Source of the DNA: CATOSP01 sp965204715
Lineage (GTDB): Bacteria; Chloroflexota; Dehalococcoidia; Lucifugimonadales; UBA3495
DNA: 64,000 nt
Direction: 5' to 3'
NCBI GenBank assembly: GCA_965204715.1
Contig: OZ242009.1
Span: 3,348,001 to 3,412,000 of the forward strand
Part shown: positions 15,949-25,054 of the stretch, one piece after another
Numbering within the stretch: the first letter of the stretch is position 1
Layout: every line of letters starts with the position of its first letter
Notes under the pieces: generated by a model
What the model saw: the letters and a program-made list of their open reading frames with translations, nothing else
Database searches by the model: none
What the model was told of the DNA's origin: nothing
Translations under genes and position numbers: made by a program

Positions 15949-16261
15949 AACAAGCTCCTCCAGAAAGTCCGGGGCTTCCGGGGAGAGCAGACAACTCTGG
16001 CCGGCCACTTGACTCCGACATCCCCGGACAGATTGGGGTGAGTATATGGGCTGAAAGAAGGGAGCGCAACAGCACACCGCGATTCACGCCCAAGCATGAC
16101 GGATGCGCCAGTCCGAAGAGCCGTCAACGACCCAAATGCCGAACATGCCGACACAGCGCGGGCGTGCCGGTATCGAGCAGGGGTTGCCGGCGCAGGCGGG
16201 TGTAAAGCACCATGCTCCGGCAACATCGTCCGGTTACATCGGAGGGGTGATTGGGGCGAGG

Positions 16262-16465
16262 TTACTCTTGGTTAAGGTAAGCGTCGGGGCTGGCCAGGAA
16301 CTTTGTCCGGCATTCCAGGCTGCAGAAATAATACCAAGCGCCGTTATAGAAACTGCGGGTGCCCTGGGTCGGGTCAACTTCGGCTGCGCCGTGCCGGGTC
16401 TGACCGGTCTCGGCCCTGGCAGCCTGTTCGTCTATGTCCACTCCGCAAACGGGGTCAGTGGGCAT
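16262..16465 (-). CDS. YHS-domain protein
   Basis: 67 residues with the YHS/TRASH-like pattern: MPTDPVCGVDIDEQ at the start, then RSFYNGAWYYFCSLECRTKF and FLASPDAYL. The conserved Cys residues at 7 and in FCSLEC are likely metal (copper or other soft metal) ligands. YHS domains are often adjacent to metal enzymes and transporters; the context here (acyl-CoA dehydrogenase genes upstream on the same strand) does not specify a metal. Confidence 0.8.
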   Translation of the reverse strand: MPTDPVCGVDIDEQAARAETGQTRHGAAEVDPTQGTRSFYNGAWYYFCSLECRTKFLASPDAYLNQE

Positions 16466-16505
16466 GTTGAATTCTCCTATCGCGTATGGGGTGGGTGAGT
16501 TGGGC

Positions 16506-17681
16506 TTAATTGACCGGAGTCAGGTCCATACCCAACCGCACCTGTCCGGGGTGGTCAATAAGGGCGTTGGCGATCTTGGCCCGGTGTTCAAAGCTGGTGC
16601 CGAGCCTCATTGTCCACGCGGTCACACGCCGGAACCACAGATGGAGATCGAACTCCATCATAAACCCGATACCACCGTGTATGACCTGGGAGGACCTGAC
16701 CGTCGCTTCACACTTGTCGTTGCAGAACGCCTTGGCCTGGGAGACTTCAACCCCCGCCGGGATGCCCTGGTCCATCTTCCAGAGGGCCTCGTAGGTGAGG
16801 AGTTGCCCGCCGTCGACCCAGAGGGTCATGTCGGCGCAGAGGTGCTGGATAGACTGGAAGGAGCCGATGGGCCTCCCAAAAGCCGTCCGATTCTTCGAGT
16901 ACTCAATGGCCATCTCGGCGTCCTTCCTGGCCGCACCCACCATCTGGGCGCACAGCAGGACAGTAGCGCGTTCAAGCATTGAGTCGGCAATGGGCCAACC
17001 GTCGTTGAGGCCGCCCACGAGGTTCGCGGCGGGCACCCGCACGCCGTCAAAGACAACCTTGCTCTGCTTGTCCTTTGCCAACGTCGTCAGAGGGATGTTT
17101 GTGAGCCCGGGGCTGCTGGTGTCAACCAGGAACAGGGATATGCCTAGATTCTCCGAAGACGCGGGAGCGGTCCGGCAGACAACCAGACACTGTCCGGCTG
17201 CGTTGAAGTTGTCCACGAACATCTTTTCGCCGTTCAGGACGAACTCGTCTCCCTGTGCCTCTGCCGACAAATTGATGGCCTCGGGCACCAGGCGCGGGTT
17301 ACGCTCGCTGAACGCCCAAGTCATGACCAGGCCGCCACTGCTCACTCTCGGGAGGATGTCCTGCTTCTGGGCCTCACTGCCGTCTGAGGCGATGGCCAAA
17401 GCCGGGACCATCGTACTGTGGAAAGGCACTGGGGCGATGGCCCGGCCAACTTCTTCCAGAACCAGGCCGAGGTAGGTCAGGCCGAGACCCTGGCCTCCGT
17501 ACTGTTCGGGGAGGGACATGCCAAACCAGCCCAACTGGGCTATCTGCTGCCACAACTCCGGGGGATAACCCAATTCATCCCTTTCCATTTCCCGGGCAAG
17601 ACTCGGAGGACATTCCCCTTCCAGGAATTCCCTGGCAAGGTTCTTGACCATCTGTTCTTCTTCGTTCAGTAAGACATCCAT
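16506..17681 (-). CDS. Acyl-CoA dehydrogenase (subunit 1 of an adjacent pair)
   Basis: 391 residues with the three-part ACAD fold. There is an N-terminal helical domain (LLNEEEQMVKNLAREFL; LPEQYGGQGLGLTYLGL), a central FAD-binding beta-domain (VLNGEKMFVDNF; SKVVFDGVRVPAANLVG) and a C-terminal helical domain (RTAFGRPIGSFQSIQH; QVIHGGIGFMMEFDLHLWF). The Trp/Ser-rich SSQVIHGG region fits the family. It transfers electrons to ETF; the substrate could be a side-chain acyl-CoA. It lies 54 nt downstream of a second ACAD on the same strand, possibly forming a heteromer. Confidence 0.9.
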   Translation of the reverse strand: MDVLLNEEEQMVKNLAREFLEGECPPSLAREMERDELGYPPELWQQIAQLGWFGMSLPEQYGGQGLGLTYLGLVLEEVGRAIAPVPFHSTMVPALAIASDGSEAQKQDILPRVSSGGLVMTWAFSERNPRLVPEAINLSAEAQGDEFVLNGEKMFVDNFNAAGQCLVVCRTAPASSENLGISLFLVDTSSPGLTNIPLTTLAKDKQSKVVFDGVRVPAANLVGGLNDGWPIADSMLERATVLLCAQMVGAARKDAEMAIEYSKNRTAFGRPIGSFQSIQHLCADMTLWVDGGQLLTYEALWKMDQGIPAGVEVSQAKAFCNDKCEATVRSSQVIHGGIGFMMEFDLHLWFRRVTAWTMRLGTSFEHRAKIANALIDHPGQVRLGMDLTPVN

Positions 17682-17735
17682 GTAATTTCCTCGTGATGTT
17701 TGTGGGAGAGCCGGGGCTACTCTCCCTGGAAGGCG

Positions 17736-18941
17736 CTAACCCCTGGGCATGCCCAGACCGCGGCGGGCCATCTGGTCCCGCATGACCTGTACGCTGCCGT
17801 GATTGATCCCCGACTGGAAGGAACCCATGAGGTTGTGGGCAAATACGCCATCCTCAATGGCATCCTCTGATCCATTCAGCAGTTGGGCGTATGGGCCGAG
17901 AATCTGGGAGATGGTCTCGGTGGTCCTCACGCCATGCTCCGGCGCCCAAACTTTCTCGGCCGAGCCTTCATAGGTGAAGCTGCCGCCTCGTTCCACCAGA
18001 GACATGCTGCGCATGGTCATCAGGCGGCAGACTTGGGCCTCGATCCACAACTCGGCCAGACGGTCCCGGACCGCTGGGTCTCCGGCTATGGAATGCCCTT
18101 CAAAATCATTCTCCTTGACCCAGTTGATGATGTCCTCGTCGCGGCGCACCGAGATGAGATACCGGCTTGCACCAACCCGGTCCAGGTTCAGGCCCATAGC
18201 GCCCACATACCATCCCTGGTTTTCCTCTCCGAGGAGGCAGGTGGCGGGAATGCGGACGTTCTCGAAGAATGTCTCGTTGGTCCTGCGCTGGCCGTAGGTG
18301 GTGCCAGACGGGGCTGGGGGATCATTCTGGATGGTCCAGAGGGGGCGGACGGTGATCCCCGGTGTATCCATCGGGACCAGGAATATGGAAATTCCCCGGT
18401 GCCTGGGAGCGTCAGGGTCGGTCCGGGCCATCAGATAGATGTGAGTAGCGTAGTGTGCCGAAGAAGTGAACATCTTCTGACCGTTGATGACAAACTCGTC
18501 GCCATCGCGGACCGCACGGCATTGGAGACCGGCCAAGTCTGCTCCGGCCTGGGGTTCGGTAAATCCCAAGGCAAGCACGATGTCGCCGTTGATCAGTCCG
18601 GGAAGGAAGTATTCCTTCTGCTCCTCGGTGCCAGCGGCCAGTATTGCAGGCGCGCCGCTGCCCGCGCCTCCGACACCGATGCCGATCCGGGAAAACTCTT
18701 CCTCGACGATGTACTGGTCTAGACGGTTGCCATCCTGGCCGCCGTATTGTTTGGGCCAACTGATTCCGATCCATCCCTTGTCCGCGATCTTCTTGTAAAG
18801 CTCACGGACTTTGGGTCCACGTCCTCCTTCGCCGCCACCGTCCTCGACCTCCGTCCGGACCTCGTTGGTAACGTGCTCCGCTATGAATGCCCGGACTTCG
18901 TCCCTAAGGGCCTCCTGTTCCGGCGTATACCCAAAGTCCAT
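17736..18941 (-). CDS. Acyl-CoA dehydrogenase (subunit 2 of an adjacent pair)
   Basis: 401 residues. Typical ACAD segments are MDFGYTPEQEALRDEVRAFI, KGWIGISWPKQYGGQ, LALGFTEPQAGADLAGL (FAD and acyl-CoA binding) and EFVINGQKMFTSSAHYA. The C-terminal domain ends with SGINHGSVQVMRDQMARRGLG. The C-terminus is shorter than usual after the SGINHGS motif. It precedes the first ACAD in the same operon, recalling alpha2-beta2 ACAD pairs such as those of actinobacterial steroid catabolism; that parallel is only structural analogy. The promoter at 19035-19063 serves this operon. Confidence 0.9.
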   Translation of the reverse strand: MDFGYTPEQEALRDEVRAFIAEHVTNEVRTEVEDGGGEGGRGPKVRELYKKIADKGWIGISWPKQYGGQDGNRLDQYIVEEEFSRIGIGVGGAGSGAPAILAAGTEEQKEYFLPGLINGDIVLALGFTEPQAGADLAGLQCRAVRDGDEFVINGQKMFTSSAHYATHIYLMARTDPDAPRHRGISIFLVPMDTPGITVRPLWTIQNDPPAPSGTTYGQRRTNETFFENVRIPATCLLGEENQGWYVGAMGLNLDRVGASRYLISVRRDEDIINWVKENDFEGHSIAGDPAVRDRLAELWIEAQVCRLMTMRSMSLVERGGSFTYEGSAEKVWAPEHGVRTTETISQILGPYAQLLNGSEDAIEDGVFAHNLMGSFQSGINHGSVQVMRDQMARRGLGMPRG

Positions 18942-19034
18942 AATTCGCCCCCTTGCTGTGTCGTTTGCCTGTCGTAAAGGTCAGATAAACGTAGTGAGCC
19001 CCCGTCGGCGCAGTACGCTCGACAGGCCACTGAC

Positions 19035-19063
19035 ATTGTGCTTACCCGCATAAGTGGTGTCAA
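19035..19063 (-). promoter_or_regulatory. Promoter of the acyl-CoA dehydrogenase operon
   Basis: On the minus strand TTGACA (complement of 19058-19063) and CACAAT (complement of 19035-19040) are separated by 17 nt, about 95 nt upstream of the ACAD start. It sits directly after the hairpin that follows the ETF gene. Confidence 0.6.
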
Positions 19064-19083
19064 GTACGGCATGCCTGCCGTAC
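19064..19083 (-). terminator. Hairpin between the ETF gene and the ACAD operon
   Basis: GTACGGCA (19064-19071) pairs with TGCCGTAC (19076-19083) over a TGCC loop, 67 nt past the ETF stop. It is not followed by a T-run and abuts the TTGACA box of the next promoter. It may limit read-through between the two transcripts. Confidence 0.4.
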
Positions 19084-19150
19084 CAATACCTCTCTCTGAC
19101 ACGCGATGGAGTCTACCACACCCCTGTTGAACACGCGCGCCGGGAATGGG

Positions 19151-20992
19151 TCAGCGAATCGTGGCCAACATTGGCTTCAGGGCCTCGATCAATGGCGGCA
19201 GGAACGTCTGCCAGTCCCCAACTATCCCGAAATCTGCAGCCCTGAAGATAGTATGCCGCCGCATCTGGTTCACCGCGACGATGATACCTGCCTTCTGTAT
19301 GCCTACGGTGTGGTTGAAAGCTCCCCTGATGCCCACTGCAATGTACACCTTTGGCCCAATGGTGCGGCCGCTGATTCCCACCTGAATCTGGTGGGGAAGC
19401 CAACCGGCGTGAACGACGTCCCGGGTGGTGGCCAAAGTCGCCCCGACAGATACCGCCAACTCCCGGACTTTGGGCAACGACTCCGGCCCTCCGATGCCCA
19501 TCCCGACACCCATCACCACTTGCGCCTGGGTAAGTTCTATGGAACCCAAGTCCTCCTGGATATCTTCTTCTAATAGCCGGGCGTCCCGGCCCTGGAATAC
19601 GGGAACGTCCACATGCTCGACCGCAGAAGCGATTCCGGTCTCAGGGTCTGTCGGCTCCAGCAGCCCGGCGCGCAGGGTCACCAAGTTTGGCAGGGTCTTG
19701 GACAAAATGGGCGCAACCACGTTGCCGCCCAATGCTGGCTTCAACTGGACCAACCTGCCCTGATCATCGATCTCAAGATCAATGGCGTCGCCAGTCAGAC
19801 CAAGGCTCAAGGCGGCGGCTACCCTTGCCGCCAAGTCCCTGCCGTCGGCGGTGGCAGCGAATAAGACCGCGTAGGGGGAAGCAGCCTGTAGAGCCTCACG
19901 TAAGCCCTGCACCACGGCGCGGCCCCAGACCGGCCCCCTTCCAGCGTTCTCGATTACCAATACCCTGTCTGCTCCGCCGGACGTCAGTTCGTTCACCAGA
20001 CCATCCTGAGGGGAACCAACCAGTACGGCCACCACCTCGCTTTGTGTGATAGAAGTAAGCTCCCTGGCCTTGCCCAACATCTCCAGTGTGACCCGGCGCA
20101 GCCCGCTGCGTGTCGTTTCGGCGACAACCCAGATTCCATTTTCGTGGTTGTCCGGAAACCGGGGAAATGGGCCGGATGCCAGCGCGTCCCCAGATTCAGA
20201 GTCCAACTCCGCAAGCCGGGCAACCAGCAGTTCGGCTACCTGCTTGGCGGCTGCCTCCGGGTCCTCTTCCTCCACAATGACTCCCAGCCTGCTCGGTTCC
20301 ACCAACCGGATGTCGTCAACCCAGGTAGGAGAGCCTTCAACCCCGAACTGGGACAAATCGGTGGTCAGGTCGGCACATGAGACCTCATCCAGCGGTTTGG
20401 TCTGCGCTTCGGCCATCCCGTCCCTGGTGGGGAATTGCTCTTCGGCCACACCCTCGGTCACGCACACCAAGGCGGGAAGCTGGCACTCCAGCACCTGATA
20501 GCCTTCGTCCGTATCCCGCCGCACCAAGATGGTGTTCGAGTCTGGCCGGTAGTCCAGTCTGCTCACCTGGCTTATGTGGGGAAGATCCATCAGTTCAGCC
20601 ACTTCCGGGCCAACCTGTCCGGTCTCAGAGTCCGAGCTATTGCGCCCGCAGATGACCAGGTCCGGCTCTTCTCTGGCCAGAGTCAGGGCAAGGGCACGGG
20701 CGGTGGCAAGTGTGTCCGACCCCGCCAAGGCCCGGTCAGATATGAGCACCCCCCTATCTGCGCCCATTGCCAGACACTGGAGAAGTCCGTCCCTGGCCTG
20801 GGGAGGCCCCATCGAGACCGCTACGACTTCGTCTGCCCCCCCGGACTTCAATTCGACCGCCCGGACTATACCCAGCATGTCGAATGAGTTGACTTCGGAA
20901 GGCACACCCTCCCGGATTATCGTCTTCTGTTCGTAGTCGAACCTGATTCGGGAAACTACGGGGACGTACTTTGCGCAGACCGCGATTTTCAT
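19151..20992 (-). CDS. Electron-transfer flavoprotein, fused beta-alpha single chain
   Basis: 613 residues combining both ETF subunits in one polypeptide. Residues 1 to about 255 match ETF-beta (KIAVCAKYVPVVSRIRFD; EVVAVSMGPPQARDGLLQCLAMGADRG cut at AMGADR; DLVICGRNSSDSETGQVGPE). After a linker (about 255-285), residues to 613 match ETF-alpha. The FAD-binding C-terminal part reads GRTIGPKVYIAVGIRGAFNH and IIVAVNQMRRHTIFRAADFG, close to the canonical alpha motifs. It would accept electrons from the nearby acyl-CoA dehydrogenases and pass them to an ETF-quinone oxidoreductase. The start ATG overlaps the stop of pncB (ATGA), so translation is coupled. Confidence 0.93.
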   Translation of the reverse strand: MKIAVCAKYVPVVSRIRFDYEQKTIIREGVPSEVNSFDMLGIVRAVELKSGGADEVVAVSMGPPQARDGLLQCLAMGADRGVLISDRALAGSDTLATARALALTLAREEPDLVICGRNSSDSETGQVGPEVAELMDLPHISQVSRLDYRPDSNTILVRRDTDEGYQVLECQLPALVCVTEGVAEEQFPTRDGMAEAQTKPLDEVSCADLTTDLSQFGVEGSPTWVDDIRLVEPSRLGVIVEEEDPEAAAKQVAELLVARLAELDSESGDALASGPFPRFPDNHENGIWVVAETTRSGLRRVTLEMLGKARELTSITQSEVVAVLVGSPQDGLVNELTSGGADRVLVIENAGRGPVWGRAVVQGLREALQAASPYAVLFAATADGRDLAARVAAALSLGLTGDAIDLEIDDQGRLVQLKPALGGNVVAPILSKTLPNLVTLRAGLLEPTDPETGIASAVEHVDVPVFQGRDARLLEEDIQEDLGSIELTQAQVVMGVGMGIGGPESLPKVRELAVSVGATLATTRDVVHAGWLPHQIQVGISGRTIGPKVYIAVGIRGAFNHTVGIQKAGIIVAVNQMRRHTIFRAADFGIVGDWQTFLPPLIEALKPMLATIR

Positions 20993-22407
20993 TGAACAGA
21001 CCTTCCGGATGGGTTGGGGGCCACCTGGCCGGACGACCAGGCAGACCCTTCCAGATCGTGACGCACCTGGGTAGAGAGCGTTGTCAGCCGGCGGCTGAAC
21101 TCCACCGGGTAGGCTGCGGGAGCGGTCAGCTTCCTGGACCCGTCATCAAGACGTTCCAAGTCCCGGCGCATCCTGCCTCTCATATCGTCAAGACTCGCCA
21201 CGGCGCCAATGGCGCATCCCTCCGACATTACATGCTCCAACAGAGGTTCCGCGCCGCGTACCGACTCATCCTTTAATCCGATGACGTCGTGGTGAAACGT
21301 ACCGTCGGGATTCTCAACGCGGAACACTTGCTTCGCTCCCGGATGGGACACCTTATCGGAGCTCAATTTCATCACGGGACGGCCATCGTAGCAGACCAGC
21401 TTGTAAGCCATGTCAGACCACGGTGCGTCAGCAGACACTCCCACCTTGGTGCCTATGCCAAATATATCTATCGGGGCACCGTTGCTGACAAGTTGCTGCA
21501 CGGCGAACTCGTCGAGGCCGCCGGATGCAAGTATACCCACGTACTGGAGGCCGGCTTCGTCCAGGATGGCTCGGACTTTCCGGCCCAGTTCGGCATAGTC
21601 GCCCGAGTCCAGCCGCACGGCCCTGAGACGGTGACCGCGTGATTCCAGTTCCTTAGCGACCTTCACTGCGTTCTTCGCGCCCTGAATCGTGTCGAAAGTG
21701 TCCAGCAACAGCACACAGCGGTCAGGAAAGCTCTCGGCATAGGCCCGGAATGCGTCTGTCTCCGTCGGGAACGTGATGATGAAGGAGTGGGCCATCGTGC
21801 CGGCGGGGGGGATGCCGTACCTTCGCGCCGCTGAGACGTTGCTGGTGGACTCAAAACCGGCGATATAGGCGCACCGGGCCATCTTCATCGCCGCGTCCGT
21901 GCCCTGGGTGCGTCTCGCCGAAAAATCGCTGAGGCTCCGGCCTTCCGCGGCCCAGGCGCAGCGGGCAGCCTTGGTCGCCAGCATAGTCTGGAGGTTGACC
22001 TGGTTGATGACGAAGGTCTCCACTATCTGGGCTTCTATAATCGGCGCGGTGACCTCAAGCACAGGTTCATGGGCGAAGAAGAGCCTTCCTTCAGGTATAG
22101 CCCGGACTTCTCCTGTGAACCTCAACCCGTCCAGATAGTTCAGGAACTCTCGGGAGAAAATGCCGGTCGAGTCCAGGTAGGACAGGCTAACCTTGTCAAA
22201 CCGGAAGTGGGCGAGGAAATCAAGGACGTCTTCCAGCCCTGCTGACACGAGGTAGCCGCGGTCCTGGGGAAGGTTGCGGACGAACAGACTGAAGGTGGCT
22301 GGCGCGAACATACGATGCTCATAGAACGCCTGGGCCATGGTGAGCTCGTACAGGTCGGCGAACAGTCCTAAACCCTGATCACGGGTTGAGAGCGCAGACT
22401 GTTCCAT
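20989..22407 (-). CDS. pncB: Nicotinate phosphoribosyltransferase
   Basis: 472 residues from ATG 22407, which has GGAGA upstream; the longer frame to 22521 lacks a site. Family features are LGLFADLYELTMAQAFYEH near the N-terminus, then DFSARRTQGTDAAM and STSNVSAARRYGIPPAGTM with the active-site His region AGTMAHSF. RAVRLDSGDYAELGRKVR and the C-terminal GIGTKVGVSAD phosphate-binding region complete the set. It makes nicotinate mononucleotide from nicotinate and PRPP (Preiss-Handler NAD salvage). It is coupled by ATGA overlap to the ETF gene, an unusual neighbour for this enzyme. Confidence 0.95.
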   Translation of the reverse strand: MEQSALSTRDQGLGLFADLYELTMAQAFYEHRMFAPATFSLFVRNLPQDRGYLVSAGLEDVLDFLAHFRFDKVSLSYLDSTGIFSREFLNYLDGLRFTGEVRAIPEGRLFFAHEPVLEVTAPIIEAQIVETFVINQVNLQTMLATKAARCAWAAEGRSLSDFSARRTQGTDAAMKMARCAYIAGFESTSNVSAARRYGIPPAGTMAHSFIITFPTETDAFRAYAESFPDRCVLLLDTFDTIQGAKNAVKVAKELESRGHRLRAVRLDSGDYAELGRKVRAILDEAGLQYVGILASGGLDEFAVQQLVSNGAPIDIFGIGTKVGVSADAPWSDMAYKLVCYDGRPVMKLSSDKVSHPGAKQVFRVENPDGTFHHDVIGLKDESVRGAEPLLEHVMSEGCAIGAVASLDDMRGRMRRDLERLDDGSRKLTAPAAYPVEFSRRLTTLSTQVRHDLEGSAWSSGQVAPNPSGRSVQ

Positions 22408-22562
22408 GTGTCGTGTCTCCCGCCCCTGGATGCTGCGAAAGCGGACCGGTTGCGGCGAATCAGACCCTCGGTTATGGTTGTGCCCGCCCACCAGCTGAAC
22501 GCCAGCCGGATGCGGCGGCATCCCTGGGAGTGATGGCAGTATTGATTGCCGTGGCAGGCCCC

Positions 22563-22592
22563 ATTATGTTGTCGGGCCGGAATCAGTGTCAA
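22563..22592 (-). promoter_or_regulatory. Promoter of the pncB-ETF operon
   Basis: On the minus strand TTGACA (complement of 22587-22592) and CATAAT (complement of 22563-22568) are spaced by 18 nt, about 160 nt upstream of pncB. It points opposite to the promoter of the SAM-riboswitch operon. Confidence 0.65.
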
Positions 22593-22731
22593 CCGGCATG
22601 GTTCGGAAGGGTTGAGGGTTGGTTGACATAACGAAATCCATACATTACTTCTCCGATTTCAATACATGCCCCGATTCTCCCGGATGCTGGCAATGGACTC
22701 ATGGGCGTAGAAGTGTGAGGGGCTGCTCGTC

Positions 22732-22760
22732 TTGACACGGAACGCAGACATGGGTAACAT
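22732..22760 (+). promoter_or_regulatory. Promoter driving the SAM-I riboswitch operon
   Basis: TTGACA (22732-22737) and TAACAT (22755-22760) have a 17-nt spacer and lie 34 nt before the first paired base of the riboswitch, as expected for a leader transcript. Confidence 0.7.
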
Positions 22761-22793
22761 AATCCCATCGGCAACTCAAATACATACGACCAT

Positions 22794-22927
22794 CCCTTTA
22801 TCGAGAAAGGCTGAGGGAACGGCCCTACGAAGCCAAGCAACCGGTCCTGCCATCCAGGCAAATTGGGACACGGTGCTAATTCCGGCGCTCAAGGCGGCGA
22901 AAATCGTCAAGAGCGGAAGATGAGGGG
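22794..22927 (+). promoter_or_regulatory. SAM-I (S-box) riboswitch aptamer
   Basis: The leader contains the S-box landmarks in order: GAGAAAGGCTGAGGGAACGG, then GGCCCTACGAAGCC and AAGCAACCGG, and later GGTGCTAATTCCGGC. The outer P1 helix is clear: CCCTTTATC (22794-22802) pairs with GATGAGGGG (22919-22927) with two wobbles. The 3' arm GAGGGGC can instead pair with GCCCCTC (22972-22978) beyond the terminator, offering an alternative fold. S-box RNAs bind S-adenosylmethionine and turn expression off. It sits upstream of mtnA and the methyl-cycle genes, which fits the ligand. Confidence 0.93.
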
Positions 22928-22942
22928 CTCGAACTTAGCTTG

Positions 22943-22969
22943 AGCTTCTCAATACGAGGAGCTTTTTTT
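22943..22969 (+). terminator. Intrinsic terminator of the SAM-I riboswitch
   Basis: AGCTTCTC (22943-22950) pairs with GAGGAGCT (22956-22963) over an AATAC loop and is followed by a run of seven T. It ends 74 nt before mtnA and is the expression platform of the riboswitch. Confidence 0.9.
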
Positions 22970-23042
22970 ATGCCCCTCTCCCAAGGACCGTTCTAGGAAA
23001 TATAAGTCCCCTTGACCCGGCTATCTAAACGGACGACAACAT

Positions 23043-24092
23043 TTGACAGAAATCAGACCAATAGAATGGAGCGGCGACAAGCTGCTATTGCTTGACCAGA
23101 CTCTGCTCCCGATGGAACAGACCACGCTTGAGGTCGCTTCGTGCCGGCAGGCTGTGGACGCCATCCGTGAGATGCGGGTCAGAGGCGCTCCAGCCATAGG
23201 CGTCACAGCTGCATACGCCATGGTCCTGGCGGCACGGGAGATCGAGGCCACGGACATCTCCACATTTCTTGACCGGCTGCGGGAAGCCGGAACAACCGTC
23301 TCGGCGGCACGCCCTACCGCCGTTAACCTGCAATGGGCCATCCAACGAATGCTCACGACCGCCGAGGTTGAGTCCGACTTGGCCCAATTGCGGGAAAGGC
23401 TTCTCGGGGAAGCCCAGCGCATCCAGGAAGAGGACGAAGCTGTCAACCGCCGCATCGGGGACTTGGGGAAAGATCTCATCCCCGACGGCGGCGCGGTTCT
23501 TACCCACTGCAACACAGGCGCGCTGGCCACCTCCGGCTTTGGGACTGCACTGGGCGTCATTCGGGCCAGTTGGGAGGCGGGCAATCGGTTCCAAGTCTAC
23601 AACACCGAGACTCGCCCGTTCCTGCAAGGGGCCAGGCTGACTTCATGGGAGTTTCAGCAACTGGGAATCCCGGCGACATTGATAGTGGACTCGGCAGCCG
23701 GGATGATGATGGCCCAGGGCAGGATCAGTTGCGTCATCACCGGCGCGGACCGTATCGCCGCCAACGGTGACACTGCCAACAAGATCGGTACTTACTCTCT
23801 GGCCGTCCTCGCCAGAGAAAACTCCATCCCCTTCTACATCGCCGCTCCCGTCAGCACCATCGATTTCGACCTTCCTGCCGGAGACGAAATACAGATCGAA
23901 GAGCGCGCCGCCGAGGAAGTGACCCATTTCAACGGCCGCCTCACCGCTCCGGAAGGCGTGCCGGCAGCCAACCCGGCTTTCGATGTGACTCCGAATCGCT
24001 ACATCGGCGCAATTGTCTGCGAAGGTGGCGTGTGTCACCCGCCTTACTCAGAAAGCCTGCTGTTGGCAGCCAGTTCAGCGCAACTGGCGTAA
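23043..24092 (+). CDS. mtnA: S-methyl-5-thioribose-1-phosphate isomerase
   Basis: 349 residues from a TTG at 23043. Motifs of the MtnA/eIF2B-like family include REMRVRGAPAIGVTAAYAM, LTHCNTGALATSGFGTALG with the catalytic Cys, VYNTETRPFLQGARLTSWE and ITGADRIAANGDTANKIGTY with the catalytic Asp. The C-terminal PPYSESLL region also fits. It isomerises methylthioribose-1-phosphate to methylthioribulose-1-phosphate in methionine salvage. First gene under the SAM-I riboswitch; 45 nt before the MTA phosphorylase gene. Confidence 0.93.
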   Translation: MTEIRPIEWSGDKLLLLDQTLLPMEQTTLEVASCRQAVDAIREMRVRGAPAIGVTAAYAMVLAAREIEATDISTFLDRLREAGTTVSAARPTAVNLQWAIQRMLTTAEVESDLAQLRERLLGEAQRIQEEDEAVNRRIGDLGKDLIPDGGAVLTHCNTGALATSGFGTALGVIRASWEAGNRFQVYNTETRPFLQGARLTSWEFQQLGIPATLIVDSAAGMMMAQGRISCVITGADRIAANGDTANKIGTYSLAVLARENSIPFYIAAPVSTIDFDLPAGDEIQIEERAAEEVTHFNGRLTAPEGVPAANPAFDVTPNRYIGAIVCEGGVCHPPYSESLLLAASSAQLA

Positions 24093-24137
24093 TGGATAGC
24101 AGCACAACACTCTGAAAGGAAACCGCAAGTCAGCAAC

Positions 24138-25010
24138 GTGCCAAACGCGAAAGCAAGCCTGGCGATCATCGGTGGCACCGGCCTCTATGAGATGGAGGGC
24201 TTGACTGACGTCGAATTTTTCGACGTCGATACTCCCTTCGGAAAGCCCAGCGGCACTATCGCCGTAGGCGACCTGGAAGGTGTGCAGGTTGCATTCTTGC
24301 CCAGGCACGGCTTGGGCCACCGCCTCAATCCCACCCAGATACCCTCGAGGGCCAACATATACGCCCTGAAGACCCTGGGTGTGGAGCGGATCATCTCAGT
24401 CAGTGCGGTCGGCAGCCTCAAGGAGGAACTGGCTCCCCTCCACTTGGTGCTGCCTGATCAATTGATCGACAAGACAAGGCTCAGAGGGTCGGACACCTTT
24501 TTCGAGAAGGACATCGCAGCCCACATCGCCTTCGATGAACCGTATTGCGCTGCCGCCAACCGCACGCTGCTCGAGGGCGCCCGGGAGTTGGAGTTGGCAG
24601 TCCACGCCGGCGGCCTCATGGTAGTGATGGAAGGTCCTGCCTTTTCGACCCGTGCCGAGTCTCTATTGCACCGTTCGTGGGGGGCCGATCTGATCGGCAT
24701 GACCGCCCTGCCCGAGGCAAAGCTGGCCCGGGAAGCAGAGATCTGCTATGCCACAATGGCATGGGTCACCGATTACGACTGCTGGCACGAGAGCATGGAA
24801 CCGGTCACAGTGGAGCTCATCATACAGAACCTGTTGACCAACGTGGCCAACTCTAAAGAACTCATCCGCAAGGTTGTCCCGCGTCTCAATGGGCCAAGGG
24901 AGTGCCCTTGCGCCAATGCTTTGAAGGACGCCATCGTCACGTCCCGAGACCTGATACCCGGCGACCTGAAAGAGAGACTCGCCCCGATAGCTGGCAAGTA
25001 CCTGAGCTAA
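24138..25010 (+). CDS. mtnP: S-methyl-5'-thioadenosine phosphorylase
   Basis: 290 residues from GTG 24138. Purine nucleoside phosphorylase/MTAP family features: AIIGGTGLYEM (phosphate-binding glycines), LPRHGLGHRLNPTQIPSRAN, VSAVGSLKEELAP, VMEGPAFSTRAES, IGMTALPEAKLAREAEI and VTDYDCWH. It cleaves methylthioadenosine to adenine and methylthioribose-1-phosphate, the substrate of MtnA encoded just upstream. The ribosome-binding site is weak (GAAAGGA about 20 nt away), so the start carries some doubt. Confidence 0.92.
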   Translation: MPNAKASLAIIGGTGLYEMEGLTDVEFFDVDTPFGKPSGTIAVGDLEGVQVAFLPRHGLGHRLNPTQIPSRANIYALKTLGVERIISVSAVGSLKEELAPLHLVLPDQLIDKTRLRGSDTFFEKDIAAHIAFDEPYCAAANRTLLEGARELELAVHAGGLMVVMEGPAFSTRAESLLHRSWGADLIGMTALPEAKLAREAEICYATMAWVTDYDCWHESMEPVTVELIIQNLLTNVANSKELIRKVVPRLNGPRECPCANALKDAIVTSRDLIPGDLKERLAPIAGKYLS

Positions 25011-25054
25011 TAGGAAAGCGGCCAACCCGAATAGGACGCTGAGGAGGCAATGCG

